NCBI GenBank assembly: GCA_900314365.1
Contig: OMVH01000146.1
Coordinates: 1-7,419, forward strand
Direction of reading: 5' to 3'
DNA length: 7,419 nucleotides
Source of the DNA: an uncultured Prevotella sp.
GTDB taxonomy: Bacteria; Bacteroidota; Bacteroidia; Bacteroidales; Bacteroidaceae
Shown here piece after piece: positions 1 to 6,599 of the stretch (position 1 is the first letter of the stretch; each line of letters begins with the position of its first letter). Made by a program: the position numbers and the translations under genes. Under the pieces are notes generated by a model. That model was not told where the DNA came from and searched no databases. It worked only from the letters and a program-made list of their open reading frames with translations.

Positions 1-65
1 AATATTTGTAACTTATTAATATTCAATGATGATAATTTGATTCAACAAGAAGATGACGAAGTCAG

Positions 66-118
66 GAAAAAGGGTGTTAAAAAAGAACGAAATTTGGGTA
101 CATCCTATTGAACACCCT
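66..118 (-). terminator. Candidate terminator of the nadK-ABC operon
   Basis: A perfect 8-bp inverted repeat, AGGGTGTT at 71-78 and AACACCCT at 111-118, is separated by 32 nt. Read on the minus strand, the second arm runs straight into a short T tract (the A run at 67-71 on the plus strand), as in an intrinsic terminator. The plus-strand reading has no T run after the hairpin, so the signal is directional and suits the leftward operon that ends at 270. The long loop and the 150-nt distance from the stop codon weaken the call. Confidence 0.35.
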
Positions 119-142
119 ATGTCGGAAGTAAATGAAATCCTT

Positions 143-257
143 ACGGGGACTAGTCCTGTGGCTGTCCGCAACCTACGAGGACAGTTTTGTCCCCAAAGGC
201 TATATCCTTCAGTCGCAGATGGCCACAAGTACTAACCCTGCAAAGGGACATATACTT
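143..257. other. Inverted-repeat-rich element, possible structured RNA or dispersed repeat
   Basis: No gene is supported between the left edge and the ABC stop codon at 270. Several pairings nest here. GGGGAC at 145-150 pairs with GTCCCC at 189-194, and inside it CTGTCC at 162-167 pairs with GGACAG at 179-184. Next comes an AAGTA/TACTT pairing (227-231 with 253-257) enclosing a CCCT-GCAA-AGGG hairpin (236-247) with a GNRA-type loop. Competing alternatives exist: the palindrome GGACTAGTCC at 147-156 and GGACA/TGTCC at 179-192. The composition is clearly less AT-rich than bases 1-120. Short reading frames are open here on both strands, but none has a recognisable product. It could be a small RNA, the 3' end of the leftward transcript, or a copy of an intergenic repeat; the sequence alone does not decide. 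Confidence 0.3.
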
Positions 258-269
258 TCAGGACCCGAA

Positions 270-1940
270 TCAAAGCTTGTCAATGCGAAGCGTTTGGTCA
301 CAATAGTCGACAACAGCCGGGCGGTGAGTAACGAAGATAATCGTATGGTCGTGATCGGAGAGCAGATTTTTCAGCAGTTGCCTCTCCGTATCGGGGTCGA
401 GAGCGCTCGAAGCCTCATCGAAAAGCATGATGCTTCGGTTGCGCAGGAGGGCCCGTGCTATGGCGATGCGCTGTGCCTGCCCCTCGCTGAGCCCACCTCC
501 AGCCTCGGAGCACACCGTACTGAGTCCGTCGGGGAGCTCGCTCACAAAGTCGGCACAGCTCTTATGCAGAGCCTCAAACATCTCTTCGTCGGTAGCATCG
601 AGTTTGCCCAGTCTGAGGTTGTCACGTATGGTACCACTGAGCAGCGTGTTGCCCTGCGGCACGTAGACGAAGTTGCAGCGTGTGCGCGGCGAAAGCTCCA
701 CCCGCCTGTTGCCACTGTAAATCTCGGCACGTCCTTCCTGAGGTTTCAGCAAGGCTAACAGAATGCGCACCAGGGTGGTCTTGCCCGCTCCCGTCTCGCC
801 TAAGATGGCAGTGCAGGAGCCTGGAGTGAAATCGAAGTTGAGATGACGCAGCACATAGCCGTCAGCAGTGTCGTAGCCATAGCTGACATCGACCAGCCGC
901 ACCCCGCACGGCTGCCGCATCACGATGGGAGAGCCCTGTTCCTCTATCGGGTTCTCCTCGAGCTCCATGAGTCTTTCGGCTGCCGTAAACACTCCCACGA
1001 AAGCCGGAACAAGCTTGGTGAGATTGCGCGCCGGACTCTGAATGCGGTTGACAAGCTGCAGGAAAGCCGTCATTCCGCCAAAGGTGAGCGAATGGCTCAT
1101 CATGCGCACAGCGGCCCAAAGGAAAGCCACAAGATAGCCAAGGGCAAAACCGAAGTTGAGTATCAGATTGGAGAAAACGCTGAACTGCGTCCGTCTGACC
1201 ACATTGTGGCGCAGTTCGCTCTGTGTGCCCTCCAGTCGGTCCACCATCTCGCCGTCGCTCTCAAGTGTCTTTATGAGCATGCGGTGCTGAATGGTCTCCT
1301 GGAGCACGCTCTGCACCTTGGAGTCGCTGTCGCGCACCTTACGAGTCAGACGCCGCATCTGCCGCACATAAATCTTACTGAACCCGATGAAGATGGGAAT
1401 GATGCCCACAATGACCAGCGAGAGCACCTTGTCCATGGAGAAGAGATAGAAGAAGGCACCTAAGAACATTGCCAATATGCTCAGTGTGTTGGGCAGGGTC
1501 TCTGTGAGGAAAGTTACAACGGTATTGACGTCGAACTCAAGCCGGTTGAGTACGTCGCCCGAATGATGTTCCTCCTTGCCATGCCACTCTGAGCGCAGGA
1601 TGCGGTCGAGCATCTGCTGCTGCATTCGGTTCTGGGCCCGTATGCCCAGGATATTCTTCACCCATATGGAAGCGATGTTCAGTCCGAAGTCGCAAAGGAT
1701 AAGCGCTCCCATGATGGCAACGGCCCAGAAGATAGACCCACGGGCCGTACCCGAAGCCACATCGATGGCATGCTTCACGGCAGTAACCTGCGAGAGCGAA
1801 ACCACCACGGTGAGCAGGCCAATCAAAGCGTTGAGCCCGGCCTGCAGACGGTTGCCACGCCAGGAGTGCCACAACCACCGAAGGATGGTGCGCGAGTCGT
1901 ATCGGGTCTTAGGAACGCGAAGGAGTTCTTTGAGGTGCAT
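270..1940 (-). CDS. ABC transporter half-transporter (fused membrane and ATPase domains)
   Basis: A 556-residue protein with an N-terminal membrane domain of about six helices (roughly residues 35-320) fused to a C-terminal ATPase, the layout of exporter-type (type IV) ABC half-transporters that work as dimers in the inner membrane. The ATPase has a complete motif set: Walker A GETGAGKTT (381-389), Q-loop Gln429, signature LSEGQ (484-488, a variant of LSGGQ), Walker B IMLFDE (504-509) with catalytic Glu509, D-loop SALD (512-515) and H-loop His539. It should therefore be active. No second half-transporter gene lies beside it, so a homodimer is the simplest model; the substrate cannot be read from the sequence. 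The ATG is 37 nt downstream of the nadK stop codon, so the two are probably co-transcribed. The protein stops 17 residues after the H-loop histidine, shorter than many relatives, and the stop lies right beside the repeat-rich element. Confidence 0.9.
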   Translation of the reverse strand: MHLKELLRVPKTRYDSRTILRWLWHSWRGNRLQAGLNALIGLLTVVVSLSQVTAVKHAIDVASGTARGSIFWAVAIMGALILCDFGLNIASIWVKNILGIRAQNRMQQQMLDRILRSEWHGKEEHHSGDVLNRLEFDVNTVVTFLTETLPNTLSILAMFLGAFFYLFSMDKVLSLVIVGIIPIFIGFSKIYVRQMRRLTRKVRDSDSKVQSVLQETIQHRMLIKTLESDGEMVDRLEGTQSELRHNVVRRTQFSVFSNLILNFGFALGYLVAFLWAAVRMMSHSLTFGGMTAFLQLVNRIQSPARNLTKLVPAFVGVFTAAERLMELEENPIEEQGSPIVMRQPCGVRLVDVSYGYDTADGYVLRHLNFDFTPGSCTAILGETGAGKTTLVRILLALLKPQEGRAEIYSGNRRVELSPRTRCNFVYVPQGNTLLSGTIRDNLRLGKLDATDEEMFEALHKSCADFVSELPDGLSTVCSEAGGGLSEGQAQRIAIARALLRNRSIMLFDEASSALDPDTERQLLKNLLSDHDHTIIFVTHRPAVVDYCDQTLRIDKL

Positions 1941-1977
1941 GAGAGAAATTGTGAATGAGCCTCAGACTGCTAGTGAA

Positions 1978-2865
1978 TCAGGGCTGACGGTTGTCGGCTC
2001 CCCACATCATCTTCTCGCGCAGGTTAGCAAAGTAGCGTTCGCCGGTACGCTTGACGAAGTTGATTTCGTAGGGAGCCTTCCGAATGGTGATTTGGGTGCC
2101 TTCGCGAAGTTTCTCGCTGCGACCGTCAATGGCAGCAAGGAAACTGTGCGAACGCGACTCTACGGTCATCGTTATCACTGCCTTGTCGCTGATGACGATG
2201 GGACGGATGTTCAGACTGTGAGGAGCCACAGGGGTAAGACAGAGAATGCCCGACTGCGGAACTATGATGGGGCCGCCATTAGAGAGGCTGTAGGCAGTGC
2301 TGCCCGTCGGCGTCGACACGATGAGCCCGTCGGCCTGATAAGTGACCAGGAACTCTCCGTCGATACTGGTGCGAATGGATATCATCGCAGCATTGTCGCG
2401 TTTGAGTATGGCAATGTCGTTGAGTGCAAAAGGATTTCCCTCCACAGGCTCTCCCTCGGTCTCAATCTTGATGACACTGTGCTTTTCTAACGTGTACTGG
2501 TGTGAATAGATGGCATCCAAAGCTCCCTCCACCTCGGAAGGAAGCACGTCGGCTAAAAAGCCCAGCCGCCCCGTATTGACACCAAGAATGGGTGTTCCCT
2601 TAGCACCGACACGGCTGGCAGCCCGCAGGAAAGTGCCGTCGCCTCCCATAGAGATAACGAAGTCAACATCGAAGTTATAATCCTCGAAAACACTGGTAGC
2701 TCTCACGTCGTAATGCTCCTCATTGGTGAGGAAGTCGTAGAAAGGACGGTCGACATACACCTCTGCATCATGGTTGTAGAGATAGTTCAGCACCCGCGTT
2801 ACCGCGACCTGCCGCCGGTCCTGGTATTTATTGCCGATTAAGGCAAAACGTAGTTTTTCTGCCAT
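1978..2865 (-). CDS. nadK: NAD kinase
   Basis: A 295-residue cytosolic enzyme that phosphorylates NAD to NADP using ATP, the only de novo route to NADP(H). The family hallmark GGDGT lies at residues 74-78, with catalytic Asp76. The substrate-binding motif appears as ALND (147-150), with Asp where many family members have NE. The Gly/Thr/Ser-rich segment DGLIVSTPTGSTAYSLS (179-195) and LTPVAPHSL (210-218) follow in the expected order. The length matches bacterial NadK. The ATG at 2865 gives a normal N-terminus (MAEKLRFALIGNK) leading into the first beta strand. No Shine-Dalgarno sequence precedes it, which is usual in Bacteroidota. It is first in a probable two-gene operon with the ABC transporter and is transcribed away from the DJ-1 gene. 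Confidence 0.96.
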   Translation of the reverse strand: MAEKLRFALIGNKYQDRRQVAVTRVLNYLYNHDAEVYVDRPFYDFLTNEEHYDVRATSVFEDYNFDVDFVISMGGDGTFLRAASRVGAKGTPILGVNTGRLGFLADVLPSEVEGALDAIYSHQYTLEKHSVIKIETEGEPVEGNPFALNDIAILKRDNAAMISIRTSIDGEFLVTYQADGLIVSTPTGSTAYSLSNGGPIIVPQSGILCLTPVAPHSLNIRPIVISDKAVITMTVESRSHSFLAAIDGRSEKLREGTQITIRKAPYEINFVKRTGERYFANLREKMMWGADNRQP

Positions 2866-2927
2866 CCCGTTGCTGTTATCTTTAGAAATCTTTGCATTCT
2901 CACTGACGATAAGTGCAGGAAATGTTG

Positions 2928-2936
2928 TATTTTTGC
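2928..2936 (+). promoter_or_regulatory. Candidate -7 promoter element for the DJ-1/ispD/recG unit
   Basis: TATTTTTGC matches the Bacteroidota primary sigma-factor -7 consensus TAnnTTTG. Transcription would begin near 2942, giving a leader of about 58 nt before the ATG at 3000. No good TTTG -33 element is present at the usual 19-21 nt spacing. A TATAAT at 2957-2962 is an alternative, but it lacks a convincing -35 partner. Confidence 0.35.
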
Positions 2937-2949
2937 GGATGAATCAGTT

Positions 2950-2958
2950 GCAAAGATA
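2950..2958 (-). promoter_or_regulatory. Candidate -7 promoter element for nadK
   Basis: On the minus strand this reads TATCTTTGC, a full match to TAnnTTTG. The predicted start is near 2943, about 78 nt before the nadK ATG. No TTTG is found at the -33 position. The element faces the candidate plus-strand promoter at 2928-2936, so polymerase footprints at the two would overlap. Confidence 0.4.
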
Positions 2959-2999
2959 TAATATTTAATTTTAAGAACACTGTTTTTAACTCACAAATT

Positions 3000-3572
3000 A
3001 TGCCAAGAGCTTATGAATTCCTTGCCGACGGCTTCGAAGTGACCGAGGCAATGGTGCCCGTGGACATCCTCCACAGGGGCAACGTAGAAGTGAAACTCAT
3101 CAGTGTTAACGGTTCCGACTGGGTGGCCTCTAACGACGGTATCGCCATCCGCTGCGACATGCGCATTGAGGATGTCACCGACTGGGACGACGTTGACTTA
3201 CTAATGATACCGGGTGGTTTGCCTGGGGCAACCAACCTGAACAAACACCAGGGAGTGCGCGAAGCCTTCGTGCGCCAGGCTGCTAAAGGTAAGCGAGTGG
3301 CCGCTATCTGCGCCGCGCCCATGGTGCTGGGCAGCACAGGCCTCCTCAAGGGACGCCGTGCTACTTGTTTTCCGGGCTTCGAAGAGTTCCTGACCGGTGC
3401 CACGCTGACCCACGAGCCTGTGACCGTCGACGGTAATATCACAACAGCCGAGGGACCGGGAGCTGCCTCTAAATATGGTTTCTGCCTTCTTGAACAGCTC
3501 ACCTCTGAACAGGTGGCCGACGAATGGAAGGAGACGATGCGATTCAAGCATGTCTACGGAAAAGACTTCTAA
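3000..3572 (+). CDS. DJ-1/PfpI family protein
   Basis: A 190-residue protein of the DJ-1/ThiJ/PfpI superfamily (YajL-like), which includes redox-sensing chaperones and proposed protein or nucleotide deglycases; the exact activity here is unknown. It shows the family marks in order: N-terminal LADGFEVTEAMVPVDIL (8-24) with the conserved Glu16 that supports the nucleophile, IPGGLPGA (70-77), the nucleophile elbow AAICAAPMVLG (101-111) with Cys104, and EGPGAASKYG (151-160), matching the GPG segment of DJ-1. The key Cys and Glu are present, so it should be functional. It is probably cytosolic, as no signal peptide is seen. Its last 23 nt overlap the start of ispD, so it heads the ispD-recG unit. 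An older annotation would call it a thiazole-phosphate synthesis enzyme, which is not supported. Confidence 0.92.
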   Translation: MPRAYEFLADGFEVTEAMVPVDILHRGNVEVKLISVNGSDWVASNDGIAIRCDMRIEDVTDWDDVDLLMIPGGLPGATNLNKHQGVREAFVRQAAKGKRVAAICAAPMVLGSTGLLKGRRATCFPGFEEFLTGATLTHEPVTVDGNITTAEGPGAASKYGFCLLEQLTSEQVADEWKETMRFKHVYGKDF

Positions 3573-4242
3573 TTCCGACTACGCCATTATCGTGGCAGGC
3601 GGAAAAGGCACACGCATGGGTGCCGGCATCCCCAAGCAGTTTCTCTGTGTCGGGGGTGTGCCGGTACTCATGTTGACGCTAAACCGCTTCCATGCCTGCG
3701 ACGCAAGCCTGCACCTCATTGTGGTTCTGCCGCACGAGCAGCAGAACTACTGGCACAGACTCTGCGCCGAGTATGGTTTCAAGACAGCACACACTGTTGT
3801 CGACGGCGGACCGACACGATTCCATTCCTCGCTCAACGGTCTGAAGGCTATCCCCGACTCTGCCGACGGCATCGTAGCCATTCACGACGGGGTACGTCCG
3901 TTTGTCTCCAAGGAGACCATCGGCCGGTGTTTTGCAATGGCCAGGGAGGAAGGAGCAGCCATTCCGGTGACACCGGTCACGGAAACACTCCGCGAAGTTT
4001 CGTCCACAGGAGAAAGCCACAACGTGCTGCGCAGCGACTACCGCCTGGTGCAGACACCCCAGTGCTTCCGCATCAATCTGGCTCGCACAGCCTTCAGTCA
4101 GCCTTACAACGAGCATTTCACCGACGATGCTTCCGTAGTGGAGGCTGCAGGCTACAAGGTGGCTATGGTGGAAGGAAACCGCGAGAACATCAAACTCACA
4201 ACACCCTTCGACCTCAAAGTAGCTGAGGCCATAAATATATAA
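3550..4242 (+). CDS. ispD: 2-C-methyl-D-erythritol 4-phosphate cytidylyltransferase
   Basis: A 230-residue enzyme that joins CTP and 2-C-methyl-D-erythritol 4-phosphate to give CDP-ME, the third step of the MEP isoprenoid pathway. The CTP-binding loop AIIVAGGKGTRMG (12-24) continues to PKQF (28-31), with Arg22 and Lys29 as the expected catalytic residues. VVDGGPTRFHSSLNGL (83-98), AIHDGVRPFV (110-119), LVQTPQCF (166-173), TDDAS (191-195) and NIKLTTPFDL (213-222) with Lys215 follow as in E. coli IspD. The length is close to the 236 residues of that enzyme. I chose the ATG at 3550: it gives a short normal N-terminus before the first strand, whereas the next upstream ATG (3475) would add 25 unrelated residues lying inside the DJ-1 gene. 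The frame overlaps DJ-1 by 23 nt and ends with tandem TAA codons. The related ribitol-5-phosphate cytidylyltransferases (TarI) are a less likely identity. Confidence 0.94.
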   Translation: MSTEKTSNSDYAIIVAGGKGTRMGAGIPKQFLCVGGVPVLMLTLNRFHACDASLHLIVVLPHEQQNYWHRLCAEYGFKTAHTVVDGGPTRFHSSLNGLKAIPDSADGIVAIHDGVRPFVSKETIGRCFAMAREEGAAIPVTPVTETLREVSSTGESHNVLRSDYRLVQTPQCFRINLARTAFSQPYNEHFTDDASVVEAAGYKVAMVEGNRENIKLTTPFDLKVAEAINI

Positions 4243-4268
4243 TAAGGTAAAGATAAAGTATTCCTCGT

Positions 4269-6371
4269 ATGTTCGACATCCTTGGACAGGACATCATGTA
4301 TCTGCCAGGAGTAGGCCCCAAACGCAAGACCATCCTGGAGCGCGAACTGGGTCTCCACACCTGGGGCGACCTGCTGGAATACTATCCTTACAAATATGTC
4401 GACCGCTCACGCATCTACCACATCGACGAACTAACGGGCAACATGCCGTACGTTCAGATACGCGGACGCATTCTCAGTTTTGAGGAGTTTAGCAAAGGTG
4501 GACGGCAGAAACGCGTGGTGGCTCACTTCACCGACGGCCACGGTGTGGTGGACTTGGTGTGGTTTCACGGAGCCAAATATGTCTACAAAACCTACGATCT
4601 GAAGACAGAATATATCGTCTTCGGCAAGCCTACCGCTTACGGTGGCCGCTATCAGTTCGCCCATCCCGACATCGACAAAGCTTCCGAGCTGCAGCTTTCC
4701 GACATGGGTATGCAACCTTACTACATGACCACAGAGCGCATGAAGCAGGCAGGACTACAATCGAGGGCTATCGAAAAACTCACGCGGACACTTGTCGACA
4801 AACTCTCGGCCACACCTCTGCCTGAAACCCTTCCATCCTTTATCACCGCGCCACTCCACCTGATGTCGCGCAACGAAGCTTTTGCCGGTGTTCATTATCC
4901 TCGCACCATCGTTCAGGTACAGCACGCACAGGAAAGGCTGAAGTTTGAAGAACTATTCTATGTTCAATTGAACATCCTCCGATATGCCAGCGACCACAGA
5001 CGGAAGTATCGCGGCTGCGTGTTCAGCCATGTGGGGGCACAGTTCAACTACTTCTACCATCATAACCTGCCCTTCCCTTTGACCAACGCCCAGAAAAGGG
5101 TGATGCACGAGATACGACACGATATGGGCAGCGGGCGACAGATGAACCGTCTGCTGCAAGGCGACGTGGGGTCGGGCAAGACGCTTGTGGCCTTGATGTC
5201 GATGCTCATAGCCATCGACAACGGCTATCAGGCTTGCATCATGGCGCCCACCGAAATCTTAGCCGAACAACACTTGGAGACTATTACTGGCTTTCTCCAC
5301 GACATGGACATCCGCACCGAACTCCTTACGGGTACCGTGAAGGGGAAGAAGCGCAAGGAAGTACTTGAGGGTCTGGCTTCGGGGAGCGTCAGCATCCTCG
5401 TAGGCACCCACGCCGTGATTGAGGACAACGTGCAGTTCGCACGCCTCGGCATGGCTGTCATCGACGAACAGCACCGTTTCGGAGTGGCACAACGCGCACG
5501 CCTCTGGGCCAAGAGCACCAATCCGCCCCATATCCTGGTCATGACAGCCACGCCCATACCACGGACACTGGCAATGACCATCTACGGTGACCTCGACGTC
5601 AGTGTTATTGATGAATTGCCACCAGGCCGAAAGCCTGTGCACACCATCCACCGCTACGACAACCAAATGTCAATGGTCTTCAAGGGTATGCGCCGTGAAA
5701 TCAATGCCGGCAGACAGGTATACGTCGTCTTTCCTCTCATAAAGGAGAGTGAGAAGAGCGACCTTAAAAACCTTGAGGAGGGCTTTGCTCACTTGTGCGA
5801 AGTATTTCCGGAATACCGGCTCAGCAAAGTGCACGGACTCATGAAGCCCAAGGAAAAAGACGAGGAGATGAAGAAATTCGTCAGCGGAGAGACCCAGATT
5901 CTCGTTGCAACAACAGTTATCGAGGTGGGAGTCAACGTTCCCAATGCCTCGGTGATGGTCATCATGGACGCACAGCGCTTCGGACTTTCACAGCTTCACC
6001 AACTTCGTGGCCGCGTGGGACGTGGAGCCGACCAAAGCTACTGCATACTTGTCACTAACTACAAACTCTCCGAGGAGACACGGCGGCGCATTGACATCAT
6101 GACCGAGACCAACGACGGATTCCGCATAGCTGAGGCCGACCTCAAGCTTCGCGGCCCCGGCGATCTGGAAGGAACACAGCAAAGCGGCATCGCCTTCGAC
6201 CTGAAAATCGCTGACATCGCCCGCGACGGCCAGCTCGTGGAATTGGCACGCCGTGAGGCGCAGAAAATCATTGATGCCGACCCACAATGTAACAGTGCAC
6301 AGTATGAGATGTTGTGGAATCGTTTAAAAGAATTAAGGAAAACGAACGTCAATTGGGGCGCTATCAGTTGA
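4269..6371 (+). CDS. recG: ATP-dependent DNA helicase RecG
   Basis: A 700-residue superfamily 2 translocase that remodels stalled replication forks and Holliday junctions, near the 693 residues of E. coli RecG. The N-terminal part carries a helix-hairpin-helix-like YLPGVGPKR (11-19) and the wedge/OB region (about 60-150). The motor follows: Walker A GDVGSGKT (298-305), motif Ia MAPTEILAEQH (325-335), motif II DEQHRFG (399-405), motif III TATPIPRT (426-433), ATTVIEVGVNVPNA (547-560) and motif VI QLRGRVGRG (578-586). The C-terminal TRG-type segment RGPGDLEGTQQSG (628-640) is specific to RecG and excludes PriA or Mfd. All catalytic residues are present. It starts 26 nt after ispD with no visible terminator between, so it is probably in the same transcript. 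No known functional link joins it to ispD. Confidence 0.97.
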   Translation: MFDILGQDIMYLPGVGPKRKTILERELGLHTWGDLLEYYPYKYVDRSRIYHIDELTGNMPYVQIRGRILSFEEFSKGGRQKRVVAHFTDGHGVVDLVWFHGAKYVYKTYDLKTEYIVFGKPTAYGGRYQFAHPDIDKASELQLSDMGMQPYYMTTERMKQAGLQSRAIEKLTRTLVDKLSATPLPETLPSFITAPLHLMSRNEAFAGVHYPRTIVQVQHAQERLKFEELFYVQLNILRYASDHRRKYRGCVFSHVGAQFNYFYHHNLPFPLTNAQKRVMHEIRHDMGSGRQMNRLLQGDVGSGKTLVALMSMLIAIDNGYQACIMAPTEILAEQHLETITGFLHDMDIRTELLTGTVKGKKRKEVLEGLASGSVSILVGTHAVIEDNVQFARLGMAVIDEQHRFGVAQRARLWAKSTNPPHILVMTATPIPRTLAMTIYGDLDVSVIDELPPGRKPVHTIHRYDNQMSMVFKGMRREINAGRQVYVVFPLIKESEKSDLKNLEEGFAHLCEVFPEYRLSKVHGLMKPKEKDEEMKKFVSGETQILVATTVIEVGVNVPNASVMVIMDAQRFGLSQLHQLRGRVGRGADQSYCILVTNYKLSEETRRRIDIMTETNDGFRIAEADLKLRGPGDLEGTQQSGIAFDLKIADIARDGQLVELARREAQKIIDADPQCNSAQYEMLWNRLKELRKTNVNWGAIS

Positions 6372-6437
6372 CCTATGTCATGTTACAAGGGCGCATCCAC
6401 AAACGCACAGCCATCAACATGACTTTATTTCAACAGT

Positions 6438-6470
6438 GTTAAAACACACATAAAATCAGTTAAAAGCACA
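6438..6470 (+). repeat. Spaced direct repeat upstream of the M23 promoter, possible operator
   Basis: GTTAAAACACA at 6438-6448 recurs as GTTAAAAGCACA at 6459-6470, with start-to-start spacing of 21 bp, about two helical turns. The pair ends 21 nt before the -7 element at 6492, where an activator or repressor site would be expected. The local A richness means chance similarity is possible. Confidence 0.3.
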
Positions 6471-6491
6471 ACAACTTCGAAATCTTTTTGT

Positions 6492-6499
6492 TATCTTTG
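6492..6499 (+). promoter_or_regulatory. Candidate -7 promoter element for the M23 peptidase gene
   Basis: TATCTTTG matches TAnnTTTG exactly. The predicted start is near 6506, giving a leader of about 95 nt. No TTTG occurs at the -33 spacing, so the promoter may be weak or activator-dependent, which would fit the direct repeat just upstream. Confidence 0.45.
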
Positions 6500-6514
6500 T
6501 AGCGTCTTGTGACA

Positions 6515-6546
6515 AATCACCACTCTTTTATGTCGTTTTGGTGATT
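6515..6546 (+). promoter_or_regulatory. Stem-loop in the 5' leader of the M23 peptidase gene
   Basis: AATCACCA (6515-6522) and TGGTGATT (6539-6546) form a perfect 8-bp stem with a 16-nt loop. It starts about 10 nt after the predicted transcription start. Only four T residues follow nearby (6551-6554), separated from the stem by GTGC, so it is a poor terminator. It could protect the 5' end, bind a protein, or act as an operator in the DNA. Confidence 0.35.
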
Positions 6547-6599
6547 GTGCTTTTGGAATAGAACACCTATTTTAGAAGACCTACAAACTAACATTGCAT

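Larger units (their letters stand above)
6372..6599. other. Intergenic region between recG and the M23 peptidase
   Basis: This 228-nt spacer holds no supported gene on either strand. Its first 50 nt resemble coding composition but are interrupted, and the rest is AT-rich. It contains a spaced direct repeat, one -7 promoter element and a stem-loop in the predicted leader, each listed separately. No convincing recG terminator is visible. Confidence 0.7.

Noticed and set aside
53..235. 60-codon plus-strand frame and an overlapping 70-codon minus-strand frame in the left spacer
   Set aside because: Both are short and overlap on opposite strands, with no domain, signal peptide or convincing start context. 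The palindromic DNA better supports a non-coding element.
132..758. Plus-strand open frame entering the ABC transporter region from the left
   Set aside because: Most of it is antisense to the conserved ATPase domain, including the Walker B and signature motifs. The product resembles no known protein.
843..1463. 206-codon plus-strand open frame
   Set aside because: It is antisense to the membrane domain of the ABC transporter and has a His-rich, low-quality composition typical of shadow frames.
1576..2490. Long plus-strand open frame (304 codons) opposite the nadK/ABC junction
   Set aside because: It lies antisense to two well-supported genes, crosses their junction, and its product has no recognisable domain. 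It is best explained as a by-product of the codon usage of the real genes.
3475..3549. Extended N-terminus for IspD starting at 3475
   Set aside because: The extra 25 residues are the DJ-1 gene read in another frame and match nothing in IspD. The ATG at 3550 gives a family-typical start.
6436..6447. GTGTT-AA-AACAC inverted repeat as a recG terminator
   Set aside because: The 5-bp AT-rich stem has only a 2-nt loop and no T tract follows, so it would not form a stable terminator.
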